Positions 37,175-46,707 are shown, counted from the stretch's first letter. The stretch: 64,000 nt of DNA from Variovorax sp. PAMC26660 (GCF_014302995.1 NZ_CP060295.1:868001-932000); one strand, 5' to 3'. The notes: a model not told the origin generated them from the letters alone. Translations and numbers: made by a program.

Positions 37175-38631
37175 CGCGCATGTCCCACAGCCTGCTCGCC
37201 CTGCTGCTGTGCATGGCGGCAGGCGCTGTCGCGGGCGTGTATGCGCCCGCGGTGGGCGACGTGGCGTACACCGCGGCGCAGGTGTACCTGTCGATCGTGA
37301 GCATGGCGGCCATTCCGCTGCTGGTGGTGGCCACCTTCTTCGGCCTGCGACAGACCATGGGCCTGCCCTTTCCAGGCCGGCGCATCGCGATGATCGCGGG
37401 CCTTGCGCTGCTGCTGGTGGCGAGCTGCGCGGGCACCGGGCTGGCGCTGGGCTGGGTGAATGCGCCGGGCGCGCATCTGGACGCCGATGCACGCGAGCAC
37501 CTCGGCGAACTGGTGCAAAAGGCCGGCGACGGCGGCGACCTCGAGATGCGCCTGTACGAAAGCGGCACGCAGGCAACACCCATCGAACGCCCCCGGGCCA
37601 CGGTGGTGCCCGACAACTTCTTCCGTGTGCTGGTGGAAGGGCGCTCGCTGGGCATCCTGTCGTGCGCGCTGATATTCGGCCTGGCCTTCGCCGCGCTGGC
37701 GCGCACGCAGCATGCCGCGCTCAACCACATGTTCGAGGGCATCTACCGCACGCTCGAACTCATCATCGCGCGCGCCAACATCCTGCTGCCGGTGGTGGCC
37801 TTCGGCATGTCGGCGCATGTGTTCTCACAGACCGACGCGGTGACGATCCGCGCCATGAGCGGCTTCCTGCTGCATTTCGTGGTGCTGGTGGCGCTGCTGG
37901 GCATGGCCGCCATCGCGGTGATCCACCGGCGCGGCAACCAGCCGCTGGCCCATGTGCTGCAGCACCTGAAGACGCCGATGCTGGTGAGCCTGATGTCGTC
38001 GAGTACCACGGCCAGCATTCCCCACACCATCGAGGCGATGAGCGCGCGCCTGGGCTTCAGCCGCGGCATCGTCGAGCTGGTGGTGCCCACCGCATCCGTG
38101 TTCCTGCGCGCGGGCTCGGCGCTTTACTACGTGCTGCTGGCGCTGTTCGTGGCCAACCTGTACGACCGCACGCTCAGCGCGGCCGACATCGGAATGATCG
38201 GCACCGGCGCGACGGTCGCGGCCTTCGCCTCGGCGGGCAACAACAGCCTGACCAACGTGGGCTATGCGGGCATCGTGCTGTCGCTGCTGCAGTTGCCCAT
38301 CGAAGCGGCGTTGGCGCTGTTCCTGGCCATCGACCTGATCTGCGAGGGGCCGCGCAACCTGCTCACGCTGCTGGCCAGCTGCGCGCTGATCTCGATCGTG
38401 TCGGCCGGCCTGCCGTCGGAGCGCGTGACGGCGCCCGCGGCAGACGCGACGCCCCCGCAGCCGCTGCGCCTGGTGCTCACGCGCGGCCACATCGCGCTGC
38501 TGGCGGGCTGCAGCGTGCTGGCCTCCCTGCTGATCCTGCTGATGGGCATTGCCGTGGGCGCGCGGCAGGCCGTCCTGCCCTCCGCCGCGTATGCGACTTC
38601 CGCCGCGACGAATCCTGGAATTTCGCGATGA
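37162..38631 (+). CDS. DAACS-family carrier, second copy
   Basis: 489 residues from ATG 37162 (an ATG at 37147 is also possible). Longer than the first copy: an extramembrane loop of about 65 residues follows the third helix (HLDADAREHLGELVQK...), and an extra C-terminal helix (HIALLAGCSVLASLLILLMG) is present. The serine motif SSSTTASIP (279-287) is intact. The TM7 motif reads LRAGS (315-319) instead of NMDGT. TM8 has D391, E395 and R398 in DLICEGPRN. So the substrate arginine is kept but the sodium sites are altered, in a different way from copy one. The stop overlaps tssJ (ATGA). Confidence 0.82.
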   Translation: MGFLTRMSHSLLALLLCMAAGAVAGVYAPAVGDVAYTAAQVYLSIVSMAAIPLLVVATFFGLRQTMGLPFPGRRIAMIAGLALLLVASCAGTGLALGWVNAPGAHLDADAREHLGELVQKAGDGGDLEMRLYESGTQATPIERPRATVVPDNFFRVLVEGRSLGILSCALIFGLAFAALARTQHAALNHMFEGIYRTLELIIARANILLPVVAFGMSAHVFSQTDAVTIRAMSGFLLHFVVLVALLGMAAIAVIHRRGNQPLAHVLQHLKTPMLVSLMSSSTTASIPHTIEAMSARLGFSRGIVELVVPTASVFLRAGSALYYVLLALFVANLYDRTLSAADIGMIGTGATVAAFASAGNNSLTNVGYAGIVLSLLQLPIEAALALFLAIDLICEGPRNLLTLLASCALISIVSAGLPSERVTAPAADATPPQPLRLVLTRGHIALLAGCSVLASLLILLMGIAVGARQAVLPSAAYATSAATNPGISR

Positions 38632-39104
38632 ACCGGACAAATAATTTTTTCTTCCGATGGGTCGCCGCCGTGCTGCTGCTCACGCAGCTGGCCGCGTGCG
38701 GCAGCCTGCTGCCCAAGGGCACGCGCGTGGACTGGAGCGAGTTCACGCTGTCGGCCGCACCCGGCGCCAACCAGAACAGCCCGGTGGCAGTCGATGTGGT
38801 GATGGTGCTGGACGACACCATGCTCGCCCGCATCACCGAGCTCACCGCAGCCAAGTGGTTCGGCGCGCGCGCCGACCTGCAGAAGACCTTTCCGCAGAGC
38901 CTGTCGTACCTCTCGTGGGAGCTGGTGCCGGGCCAGACGATTCGCGTGCCCTCCAGCGCCTTCGGCTCGCAGCGCGTGGCGGCCGTGCTCGTCTTCGCGA
39001 ACTACACCACGCCCGGCGCCAATCGCGTGCGGGTGGAAGACCTCAAGGGCGCCGTTGTCGCCCGCTTCGACGTTCAAAGCTTCGACGTGTCCACCACACG
39101 CTGA
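38628..39104 (+). CDS. tssJ: T6SS outer-membrane lipoprotein TssJ
   Basis: 158 residues. Signal peptide RWVAAVLLLTQLAACGS with lipobox cysteine at residue 24, anchoring the membrane complex in the outer membrane. The mature part has SEFTLSAAPGANQNSPVAVDVVMVLDDTMLARITELTAAKWFGARADLQKTFP, the TssJ pattern. Contacts the periplasmic end of TssM. The start overlaps the second carrier, so the carrier-racemase block and membrane complex are translated together. Followed by tssK after 59 nt. Confidence 0.92.
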   Translation: MNRTNNFFFRWVAAVLLLTQLAACGSLLPKGTRVDWSEFTLSAAPGANQNSPVAVDVVMVLDDTMLARITELTAAKWFGARADLQKTFPQSLSYLSWELVPGQTIRVPSSAFGSQRVAAVLVFANYTTPGANRVRVEDLKGAVVARFDVQSFDVSTTR

Positions 39105-39163
39105 ACAACCCGGACCTTCATCAGTGAACACCGCATTCCATCTTTCCCGCGCAGGAGCCCGCC

Positions 39164-40504
39164 ATGTCTGACGTGCACCGCGCCGCGCCCATCACCGACC
39201 GCATCGAGTGGCATGAAGGCATGCTGCTGTCGCCGCAGCACTTCCAGCAGTTCTCGGCGCGCATGGACTCCCTCGTGGCCTGGCAGACGCTGGCCGCCGT
39301 GCCCTTCAGCTGGGGCGTACGCCGACTGGTGTTCGACCAGGACCTGCTGCCCGCCAACCTGCTGCGCGTGCAGGCACTGGACGCGATCCTGCCGGACGGC
39401 ACCGCCGTGCAGTACTCGGCCGCCGAGGCCGCGCACGGCACGCTCGAGCTGTCGCTCGCATCGCATGCGGAGCAACTGGCCAACGGGCCGCTCGACATCT
39501 ACCTCACGCTGCCGGTTACCGGCCTCACACGGCATCGCTCCGATACCGTGCGCTATCGCTCGGTATCTGGCGCGCCGCTGGAAGACGCCGTGTCGGACGC
39601 CGAGCCCGCGGACATTCCACGCATGCTGCCGCGCCTGGCGCTCAGCGCCGGCGCCGTGCCGCCCGGCACGCACGTGCACCTGCGCCTGGGCCAGGTGTTC
39701 AAGGAAAACGAGGTGGTGAAGCTGGGCGACGTGCAGCCACCGCTGCTGGAGGTGGCGCGCGACAACCCGCTGTGGACGGCGGCTGCCGCCCTGCTGGGCC
39801 AGTTGCGCGGCAAGGCCGCCTTCGTTGCGAAGCAGACGGCCGTGCCGTCCTCGCGCGTGGACGACCGCCTTGCGCATCTCGAACTGAAGGACCGGTTGCG
39901 CAGCCTGCTGTCGGGCCTGCCGCATGCCGAGGCCGTGCTGCGCACGCCGCACCTGCATCCGCTGCCGATGTACTGGTCGCTGTGCGCGCTGCTGGCGTCG
40001 CTGAGCCTGCTGCGGCCCGGCGGCCTGCCACCGCTGCCGATGGACTACGACCATGCGAACCCCTCGCGCGTGTTCAAGCCGCTGCTGCAGGCGTTGCGCG
40101 ATGCGGTGTCCGAGGTGAGCCAGGAATACCGCGAGCACAAGTTCGAGTTTCGCCAAGGGGCCTTCGAGACCACGCTGCAGCCGCCGTGGCTGGCCGGCAC
40201 GCGCATCGTGGTCGGCCTGCGCGGCCAGTCGGACAAGGACCTGCTGGCCTGGATGGACAGCGCCATCATCGGCTCGCAGTCGGCCTACCCCTCGCTGCGC
40301 GAGCGCCGCGTGCTGGGCGCGGTGCGCCGGCCCATCGAGTCGGCCGACGAGCTCGGCCTGCGCCCCGGCTCGGGCTACCTGCTCTACGCCATCCAGACCA
40401 GCACCGCGCTGACCGTGCCCGGCGAGCTGCTGGTGATAGCCAATGCCAACGAAGGCGCCACCGCGCAGCCTCCGCAGGAAATCGTGCTGTTCATCAAGGA
40501 CTGA
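39164..40504 (+). CDS. tssK: T6SS baseplate-membrane connector TssK
   Basis: 446 residues, standard length. N-terminal shell domain DRIEWHEGMLLSPQHFQQFSARMDSLVAWQTLAAVPFSWGVRRLVFD is diagnostic. A helical middle and a receptor-like C-terminal domain (about 320-446, ending LVIANANEGATAQPPQEIVLFIKD) follow. Links the TssFG wedge to TssL/TssM at the inner membrane. tssL starts 5 nt later. Confidence 0.97.
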   Translation: MSDVHRAAPITDRIEWHEGMLLSPQHFQQFSARMDSLVAWQTLAAVPFSWGVRRLVFDQDLLPANLLRVQALDAILPDGTAVQYSAAEAAHGTLELSLASHAEQLANGPLDIYLTLPVTGLTRHRSDTVRYRSVSGAPLEDAVSDAEPADIPRMLPRLALSAGAVPPGTHVHLRLGQVFKENEVVKLGDVQPPLLEVARDNPLWTAAAALLGQLRGKAAFVAKQTAVPSSRVDDRLAHLELKDRLRSLLSGLPHAEAVLRTPHLHPLPMYWSLCALLASLSLLRPGGLPPLPMDYDHANPSRVFKPLLQALRDAVSEVSQEYREHKFEFRQGAFETTLQPPWLAGTRIVVGLRGQSDKDLLAWMDSAIIGSQSAYPSLRERRVLGAVRRPIESADELGLRPGSGYLLYAIQTSTALTVPGELLVIANANEGATAQPPQEIVLFIKD

Positions 40505-40509
40505 CGCCC

Positions 40510-41271
40510 ATGGCACGCACCCTTCCCGACCTTGCGGTCGACGACCACATCACCAAGCAGTTCCGCGCGTTCTACGACGAGATCGTGAAGGCCCGCGACC
40601 GCACCGTCGAATCGCGCGAGACCGACCCCGACATGGTGGCGCAGGCGCTGGCCCGCCACCTGGAAAACCTGCTGGAGCTGCAGTCGCTCGAATCGCGCCG
40701 CGACAGCACGCGCTTCGAGCTGGAGAACGTGGCCGACGCGCGCTACCTGAAGGCCGCGCTGGCCGACGAGATCCTGCTGCAAACGCCGTGGGTCGGGCGC
40801 GAGCGCTGGACCGCCCACCTGCTGGAGTCTTCGCTGTTTCGCACCAACATCGCGGGCGACCTGGTGTTCAGTCGCATCGAAGAGTTGCTGTCGGCCCGCG
40901 AGCCCTCGAAGCGCGACATCGCGCGGCTGTATCTCTTTGCGCTGGCGCTGGGCTTCCAGGGCAAGTACCGCGGCAGTGGCGAAACAGCGCGCCTGCTCGG
41001 CTATCGCGAGGAACTGTTCCAGTTCGTCTACCAGCGGCCGGCCGATTTCTCGGGCCGCGACCGCGTGGTGTCCGAGCGGGCGTATGCGAGCACGCTCTCG
41101 CACATCGCGCCGCGCAAGCTGCCCACGCTGAGCCGCTGGACGGTGTTGTTCCTGCTGGGCGTCGCCTCGCTGCTGGCGGTGTCGGAGTTGTTGTGGCTGT
41201 GGCAGTCGTGGCCGGTGCGGCAGGTGCTGCAGCCGGGTGCGGTCGATGCGTCGGGGGCCTACCAGCGATGA
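40510..41271 (+). CDS. tssL: T6SS inner-membrane protein TssL (DotU/IcmH)
   Basis: 253 residues. The cytoplasmic helical domain has DDHITKQFRAFYDEIVKAR, then KAALADEILLQTPWVGRERWTAHLLESSLFRTNIAGDLVF and YLFALALGFQGKYRG. One C-terminal membrane helix (about 213-235, LSRWTVLFLLGVASLLAVSELLW) and a short periplasmic tail follow. No peptidoglycan-binding extension, so cell-wall anchoring must come from another protein. Ends 40 nt before tssM. Confidence 0.95.
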   Translation: MARTLPDLAVDDHITKQFRAFYDEIVKARDRTVESRETDPDMVAQALARHLENLLELQSLESRRDSTRFELENVADARYLKAALADEILLQTPWVGRERWTAHLLESSLFRTNIAGDLVFSRIEELLSAREPSKRDIARLYLFALALGFQGKYRGSGETARLLGYREELFQFVYQRPADFSGRDRVVSERAYASTLSHIAPRKLPTLSRWTVLFLLGVASLLAVSELLWLWQSWPVRQVLQPGAVDASGAYQR

Positions 41272-41311
41272 ACATCGTCCGCCAACTCAAGAGCCCCAGG
41301 AGGTCGTCGCC

Positions 41312-44300
41312 ATGCTGACAGACCAGCTCTTCCTCATTTCCATCGCGGTGCTGACGCTGGTGGTGCTGCTCGTGCTGGGCATGGTGCTGTACTTTGCAGC
41401 GCGCCGCTCGCACGCCAAACCTTCGAGCGACCCGAAGGTCGCGCGCATCCGCTTCGATTCGCTGCGCAGTTCCTTCCGCCAGGCCGTCGAGCTGATCGAA
41501 GGCAACATCGCCTCGCGCGCCGACCGCTACGGCATCCCGTGGATCATGGTGCTCAACGAGGGCGACGACCACCGGCAGTTGCCCATCGAGCAGTCGGGCG
41601 TGGCGAGCGCACTGAGTACCGAATCGGCCTCGGCCGCGACCACGCAGGGCATTTCGTGGCACTTCTTCGACCGTGGCGTCGTCATCGACATCCAGGGCGC
41701 GTACCTCGGCTCGCCCGATGACGACGATGCTTCCGAGAAGCCGTGGGACGAGTTCCTGGGCATGTGCCGGGCCTACCGGCCGCAGCGGCCGTTCGACTCG
41801 GTGGTCATCACCATTCCGGCAGCGCTGCTGCTCGACGACAGCACCGACGGGCGGCTCGAACTCTCCAAGCGCGCCAAGCTCGCACACCGCCGCCTGTGGC
41901 TCGCGCAGAACCGCTTCGCGATGCGCTTCGCGGTGTATGTGCTGATCACCGGCGCGGAACAGCTCGAAGGCTTCAGCGCCTTCGCGAGCGCCCTGCCCGA
42001 GCCGCTGCGCGCGAGCATGCTGGGCTGGTCGTCGCCTTACGACCTGTCGACCACCTACCAGCCGGGCTGGGTCGACGAAGCGGTGGGCACGGTGGTTCGC
42101 ACGGTGTCCGACGTGTCGGCCGAGCTTTTTGCCACCGACACCGCGCCGCAGGGCGCAGGTCCGCAGCTGCTGCTGCCCTCGCGCATCGAGGCGCTGCGCG
42201 GCCAGTTGCAGCTGTACGTCGACGAGTTGATGCGCCCGAGCGCGTACCACGAGCCCTTCTTCTTTCGCGGCATCTACCTGACCGGCGACAGCGGCGAATC
42301 GGCACAGGCCGTTGCCGCCATCGACGCCGAGCGCGACACCTACGGCCGGCAGGAGCCCGCCAGCGACGACCTGATCGCGCAGCTGATGCGCCAGCCGGCG
42401 TTCCTGCGCGACCTGTTCGAGAAGAAGATCTTTCTCGAGTACGGCCTCACGCGGCCGTCGCGCACGCAGACCCTGGCGCGCCCGGTGCTGCACCGCGCGC
42501 TACGCTGGACGGCGGTGATCTTCCTCGGCGGCTGGGGCATCGGCCTGGTGGTGGCGACATGGCAACTGCACCGGCACAACACCACGCTGGTGTCGGCCCT
42601 GTCGCAGTTGCAGCACGACGCGCAATACCGCATGCGTGCGCTGCAGCGCGGCGAAGCCATTCCGACCGCGTGGTACCGCAACAAGGCGCTGTCGCTGCTG
42701 GCCATGAACGAGCGGCTGCGCACCGACGGCACGTACTCTTTCTTCATGCCCGGCTCGTGGCAGCCCTTCGACGACCTGAACGAACGCGTGATCGAGCGCA
42801 TCGAGCGGGAGTTCGGCGACATCGCCGTGAGCACGCTGCGGCGCGAGCTGATGGCCCGCGTGAGCCAGTTGAGCGGCGTGGAGCAGGACGAAGCCACCGG
42901 CGAGTTCATCGTCGGCGCCAATTGCAGCCTGCCGCCGAGCTTCAAGACCATCGGCGACGCACCGCGCAAGAACGGCTTGCTGGTGGAAGACCAGCCCGAG
43001 TTCGGCGCCCTGCAGCGCTACCTGGGTTCGGCCGAACAACTCGACACCGCGCTGCAGGCGGTGGAGCGCCTGCGCCAGCCATCCACCGGCAATGCGGAAG
43101 ACCTGCGCGTGGCCGTGCGCTATGCGCTGGGCGCCGAGCTGCCGGCCGACCTGAGCCGCAACCTGCGCTACTTCCGCCAGGCGGCCGAGGGCAAGGCGCT
43201 GGCGATTCCGCTGACGCCGGTGCAAGCCGCGCTGCGCTGTGCGCTCGACAAGGGCACCGCACAGCTGGACGCGCGGCTGTTCGTCAACAACGAGCTGCTG
43301 GTGTCCGAGCAGTCGCTGGCACGGCTGCTGCCGTCGCTCGCCAGTGCCGGCACCTTCGCGCGCACCACGGCGAGCTACCGAGAAGTGATCGCCGCCATCA
43401 AGGACCAGGAAGACCTGGTGGCCTCGGGCAAGGGCGGCTGGATGCGCCAGCCGGTGCTGGTGCTGGGCGCTTCTTACGACCGCACCATTGCGCGCATCGA
43501 GCAGAACCGGTTGCTGGGACAGGAGCCGGCCGATGCGGTGCGCAGCCGCGCGCAGGACGCGTTCCAGAAATTCCGCGCCGAGTTCAATCTGCGCTTCGGT
43601 GGCGCGCAGCCCGGCCTCGTGTGGCAGGACAAGGAAGGCCGCTTCGCCTTGGCGCCCGAACGCATCGCGCTGCGCGACGCGCTCACCGCGCTGCTGGCGC
43701 AGCCCTTCATGGCGGCCGCGCGCGATCGCGACCTCCCGGCCGCGGGCATGCGCCCGATGGCCGGATGGGACTTGTCGCGGCTCGACCAGGCGTTGGCCAT
43801 CGGCGATATCCGCAAGCGCTACATGACCGACGGCATGCAGGCCTTTCCGGCAACGGTTCGCCCGGGCATCGAGAGCGCGCTGAATGCGCACTTCGCGCAG
43901 CTGGTGGTCGACCAGGTGGCCGAGGCCGCGACCGGCACGAGCGAGGGCATGCGCCCCGCATCGGGCGCGCTGATGGCCACGGACACGCAGGCCGCATCCT
44001 ATGAAGCCTCGCGCCAGCGCCTGGCCAAGGTGCAGGCGCTGCTGTACGAGCTGGGCGCGGGCCCGCGCGCCGAAGACCTGCGCGCGCTGATGTCGCGCGA
44101 TGCGCTGCAGCGCCTCGAAGGCGTGGACGAAGCCTTCAACCAGTCGGAGCTGTACGCCATGCGCGGGCGCGACTTCCAGGGCTGGCGCGGCGAGCGCGGG
44201 CCGATGCTGGTGGCCTTCGGTGTCTCGGACGCGGGCTCGCTCGCGGCCTACCTGGGCCAGCAGTTCAGCCGCACCGAAACGCTGGGCAAGCTGGCCGACG

Positions 44301-45391
44301 GCTACATCGCGGCGCTCGACGGCGCGGGTGCGGGCTCGGTGCTCGCGCAGCGCTGGCAGGCGATCAACCGCGACCTGGAGCGCTACCGGCTGAAGAACCC
44401 GAACAGCAGCCTGCTGCTGCTCGAACAGTTCCTGGGCACGACCGGCGCCGAGATCGATCGCGAGACCTGCGCCGCCAAGCTGGCCGGCAAGGCACCGGCG
44501 GCGCGCATCGGCGACTACTTTGCCGACCGCCACCAGCAGATCTACAGCGCCCTGCTCGCGCGCTGCTACGAGCTGCAGTTCGGTGACCAGCAGGAACTGT
44601 GGACGCAGTTCTCCGCGCGCTTCAACCGCTCGCTGGCGGGCCGGCATCCGTTCGGCGCGGCCACCACGGCGCGCGCCTTCGACCTGGCCGATCCGGCGGA
44701 CGTGAACGACCTGGCGCGGGCCTTCGACCCGCTGGCGCGCGCACTGAAGGAAAGCCGCGCGGAGGGCGGCGTGCGCACCGCCGCCATGCCGGGTGCGGCC
44801 GCGCGCCGCTTCGCCGACCAGTTCGGCCGCGCGCGCGACTTCCTGTCGCCGCTGTTCCCGACCGAGGATGGCGCCACGCCGGGCTATGACCTGAGCGTGG
44901 ACTTCCGCGCAAACACCATGGCCGAGATCGAGGGCAACAAGATCATCGACTGGTCCTTCGAGGTCGGCGACCAGGTGCTCAAGCAGCGCGATGCACCACG
45001 CACGCTGCGCTGGGAATACGGCATGCCGGTGGCGCTGGTGCTGCGCATCGCGAAGGACTCGCCGGTGGTGGCGCGCGCCGATCCGCAGCAGCCCGCGCTG
45101 TTGACCGACGGGCAGAGCGTGAGCTTCCGTTTTGCCGATCCGTGGGCGCTGCTCACGCTGGCGCAGCGCCAGCGGGAAGGTGATGCGTCGCAACGCCCGG
45201 ACGGCCGCACGCAGCTGCTGAAGTTCGAGTTTCCGCTGGTGGCCCAGTCGGCCGGCGACGCGGCGCAGACGCCGGCCGGCGGTCGCGCGCGCGTGTTCCT
45301 GCGCGTTGCGGCAAGCCCCGCCGGCAAGAAGACCGCCCTGATCTGGCCCGCCGCGTTCCCCGCACGCGCTCCTGAATGGAACACGCCCTGA
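41312..45391 (+). CDS. tssM: T6SS inner-membrane core protein TssM (IcmF), degenerate P-loop
   Basis: 1359 residues from ATG 41312, with AGGAGG 10 nt upstream. One membrane helix near the start (about 5-30), a cytoplasmic domain, a second helix (about 400-420) and a large periplasmic part ending in the beta-rich TssJ-binding domain. In the cytoplasmic domain the place of the Walker A reads IPWIMVLNEGDDHRQLPI (74-91), with no GxxGxGKT. The Walker-B-like strand survives as VVIDIQGAYL. ATP binding by this TssM therefore looks unlikely. Overlaps tssA by 16 nt. Confidence 0.95.
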   Translation: MLTDQLFLISIAVLTLVVLLVLGMVLYFAARRSHAKPSSDPKVARIRFDSLRSSFRQAVELIEGNIASRADRYGIPWIMVLNEGDDHRQLPIEQSGVASALSTESASAATTQGISWHFFDRGVVIDIQGAYLGSPDDDDASEKPWDEFLGMCRAYRPQRPFDSVVITIPAALLLDDSTDGRLELSKRAKLAHRRLWLAQNRFAMRFAVYVLITGAEQLEGFSAFASALPEPLRASMLGWSSPYDLSTTYQPGWVDEAVGTVVRTVSDVSAELFATDTAPQGAGPQLLLPSRIEALRGQLQLYVDELMRPSAYHEPFFFRGIYLTGDSGESAQAVAAIDAERDTYGRQEPASDDLIAQLMRQPAFLRDLFEKKIFLEYGLTRPSRTQTLARPVLHRALRWTAVIFLGGWGIGLVVATWQLHRHNTTLVSALSQLQHDAQYRMRALQRGEAIPTAWYRNKALSLLAMNERLRTDGTYSFFMPGSWQPFDDLNERVIERIEREFGDIAVSTLRRELMARVSQLSGVEQDEATGEFIVGANCSLPPSFKTIGDAPRKNGLLVEDQPEFGALQRYLGSAEQLDTALQAVERLRQPSTGNAEDLRVAVRYALGAELPADLSRNLRYFRQAAEGKALAIPLTPVQAALRCALDKGTAQLDARLFVNNELLVSEQSLARLLPSLASAGTFARTTASYREVIAAIKDQEDLVASGKGGWMRQPVLVLGASYDRTIARIEQNRLLGQEPADAVRSRAQDAFQKFRAEFNLRFGGAQPGLVWQDKEGRFALAPERIALRDALTALLAQPFMAAARDRDLPAAGMRPMAGWDLSRLDQALAIGDIRKRYMTDGMQAFPATVRPGIESALNAHFAQLVVDQVAEAATGTSEGMRPASGALMATDTQAASYEASRQRLAKVQALLYELGAGPRAEDLRALMSRDALQRLEGVDEAFNQSELYAMRGRDFQGWRGERGPMLVAFGVSDAGSLAAYLGQQFSRTETLGKLADGYIAALDGAGAGSVLAQRWQAINRDLERYRLKNPNSSLLLLEQFLGTTGAEIDRETCAAKLAGKAPAARIGDYFADRHQQIYSALLARCYELQFGDQQELWTQFSARFNRSLAGRHPFGAATTARAFDLADPADVNDLARAFDPLARALKESRAEGGVRTAAMPGAAARRFADQFGRARDFLSPLFPTEDGATPGYDLSVDFRANTMAEIEGNKIIDWSFEVGDQVLKQRDAPRTLRWEYGMPVALVLRIAKDSPVVARADPQQPALLTDGQSVSFRFADPWALLTLAQRQREGDASQRPDGRTQLLKFEFPLVAQSAGDAAQTPAGGRARVFLRVAASPAGKKTALIWPAAFPARAPEWNTP

Positions 45392-46623
45392 TGGCTGCCC
45401 TGCTCGCCCCCCTGAACGCCGAGGCCGCCAACGGCTTTGCGCCCGACCTCGCGGCCTTCCTTGCACCGGTGGAGGTCGAGGGCCCCGCGGGGCCGTCGCT
45501 TCGCTACGACCCGGTGTACGCCCGCATCCGCGAAGCGCGCACGGAGGAAGACGCCAGCCTGCCGATGGGCGAATGGACCCGTCCGCTCAAGAAGGCCGAC
45601 TGGCGTGCCGCCGAGATGCTGTGCTCCGAGCTGCTGCAGCGGCGCAGCAAGGACCTGCAGGTGGCCGCGTGGCTCACCGAGGCCTGGGTACATCGCCATG
45701 CGATCGACGGGCTGATCGCGGGAGCGCGGCTGCTCGAAGGGCTGGCACGCGAGTTCTGGCAAGACGTGCATCCGCGCATCGAGGAGGACGGCGATGCGGA
45801 CATGCGCGCGGCCACTTTCGTGTGGATCAACGACACCCTCGGGCAGACCCTGCTGATGCGCGTGCCCCTGCTCGCATGGGCCGACTTTTCGCCGCCCTTC
45901 ATCAACCTGGGCGACTGGCAGCGCGCGCTGACCACCGAGTTCGGCGCCGGAGCGGCTGCCGCCGCCGGCACCGCCAGATCGACGGAAACGGAAGTGGCCG
46001 AAGAGCTGACCGCGCAGACGGTGTCGCGGCAGGACATCCTCGACCACGCCTCGCGCAACCTGCATGCGCTTGCCGCGCTCGACGACCAGGTGGCCCTGGC
46101 CGTCGATGCCTGGCGCGAGCTGACCGTGCTGCTCGACGAGCGCCTGGGCGCCGACGCGCCCAGCCTGTCGAAGGTGGCGGAGATGCTGACGCGCATGCGG
46201 CAGGCGCTGCGCAGCCTGCTGCAGGAGCGCGACCCGCGCGACCAACCCATCCCCGCAACGCTGTACGCACCACCGCATGCGGTGGACGACGTGGCAGTGC
46301 GGCCTCCCGCGAACCCGATGGACGACGACATGAGCGAAGCCCCTTTTTCTTCTTCCGCCGCCTTCACCGCGTCCGCGGAGCCTTCCTCACTGCCCCAGGC
46401 GGTAGCTGGCGAGCGCATCGGCAACCGCGCCGAGGCCTACCGGCTGCTGGAACTGGCGGCCGCCTACCTGCTGCGCGAAGAGCCGCACAGCCCGACGCCC
46501 TACCTCGTGAACCGCGCGGTGGCATGGGGGCGCATGCCGTTGCCGCAGCTGATGCAGGAAGTGCTGCGCGAGGACGGCGACCTCAATCGCTACTTTTCGA
46601 TTCTGGGCATCAGGCCGGAGTGA
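45376..46623 (+). CDS. tssA: T6SS assembly/cap protein TssA
   Basis: 415 residues. The ImpA_N domain (about 22-150) reads FLAPVEVEGPAGPSLRYDPVYARIREARTEEDASLPMGEW with the following DWRAAEMLCSELLQRRSKDLQVAAWLTEAW. A low-complexity linker (about 300-350) and a C-terminal helical region RAEAYRLLELAAAYLLREEPHSPTPYLVNRAVAWGRMPLPQLMQEVL follow. It primes tube and sheath assembly. Last recognised structural T6SS gene; a weak hairpin follows. Confidence 0.95.
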   Translation: MEHALMAALLAPLNAEAANGFAPDLAAFLAPVEVEGPAGPSLRYDPVYARIREARTEEDASLPMGEWTRPLKKADWRAAEMLCSELLQRRSKDLQVAAWLTEAWVHRHAIDGLIAGARLLEGLAREFWQDVHPRIEEDGDADMRAATFVWINDTLGQTLLMRVPLLAWADFSPPFINLGDWQRALTTEFGAGAAAAAGTARSTETEVAEELTAQTVSRQDILDHASRNLHALAALDDQVALAVDAWRELTVLLDERLGADAPSLSKVAEMLTRMRQALRSLLQERDPRDQPIPATLYAPPHAVDDVAVRPPANPMDDDMSEAPFSSSAAFTASAEPSSLPQAVAGERIGNRAEAYRLLELAAAYLLREEPHSPTPYLVNRAVAWGRMPLPQLMQEVLREDGDLNRYFSILGIRPE

Positions 46624-46650
46624 GTCGGCTTTCAAACCGTGTGCTGTCCG

Positions 46651-46672
46651 TGAGCGGAATGGCTCCGCTTCA
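46651..46672 (+). terminator. Possible attenuator hairpin after tssA
   Basis: AGCGGA (46653-46658) and TCCGCT (46664-46669) form a 6-bp stem with loop ATGGC, extendable by TGA/TCA with one bulge. A T-rich stretch (ATTTTTATATT) starts 14 nt later, too far for a classical terminator. It may reduce read-through from the T6SS operon into the next gene. Confidence 0.3.
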
Positions 46673-46707
46673 TTTGTTGATGATTTTTATATTCATGAGG
46701 AAAAGAT

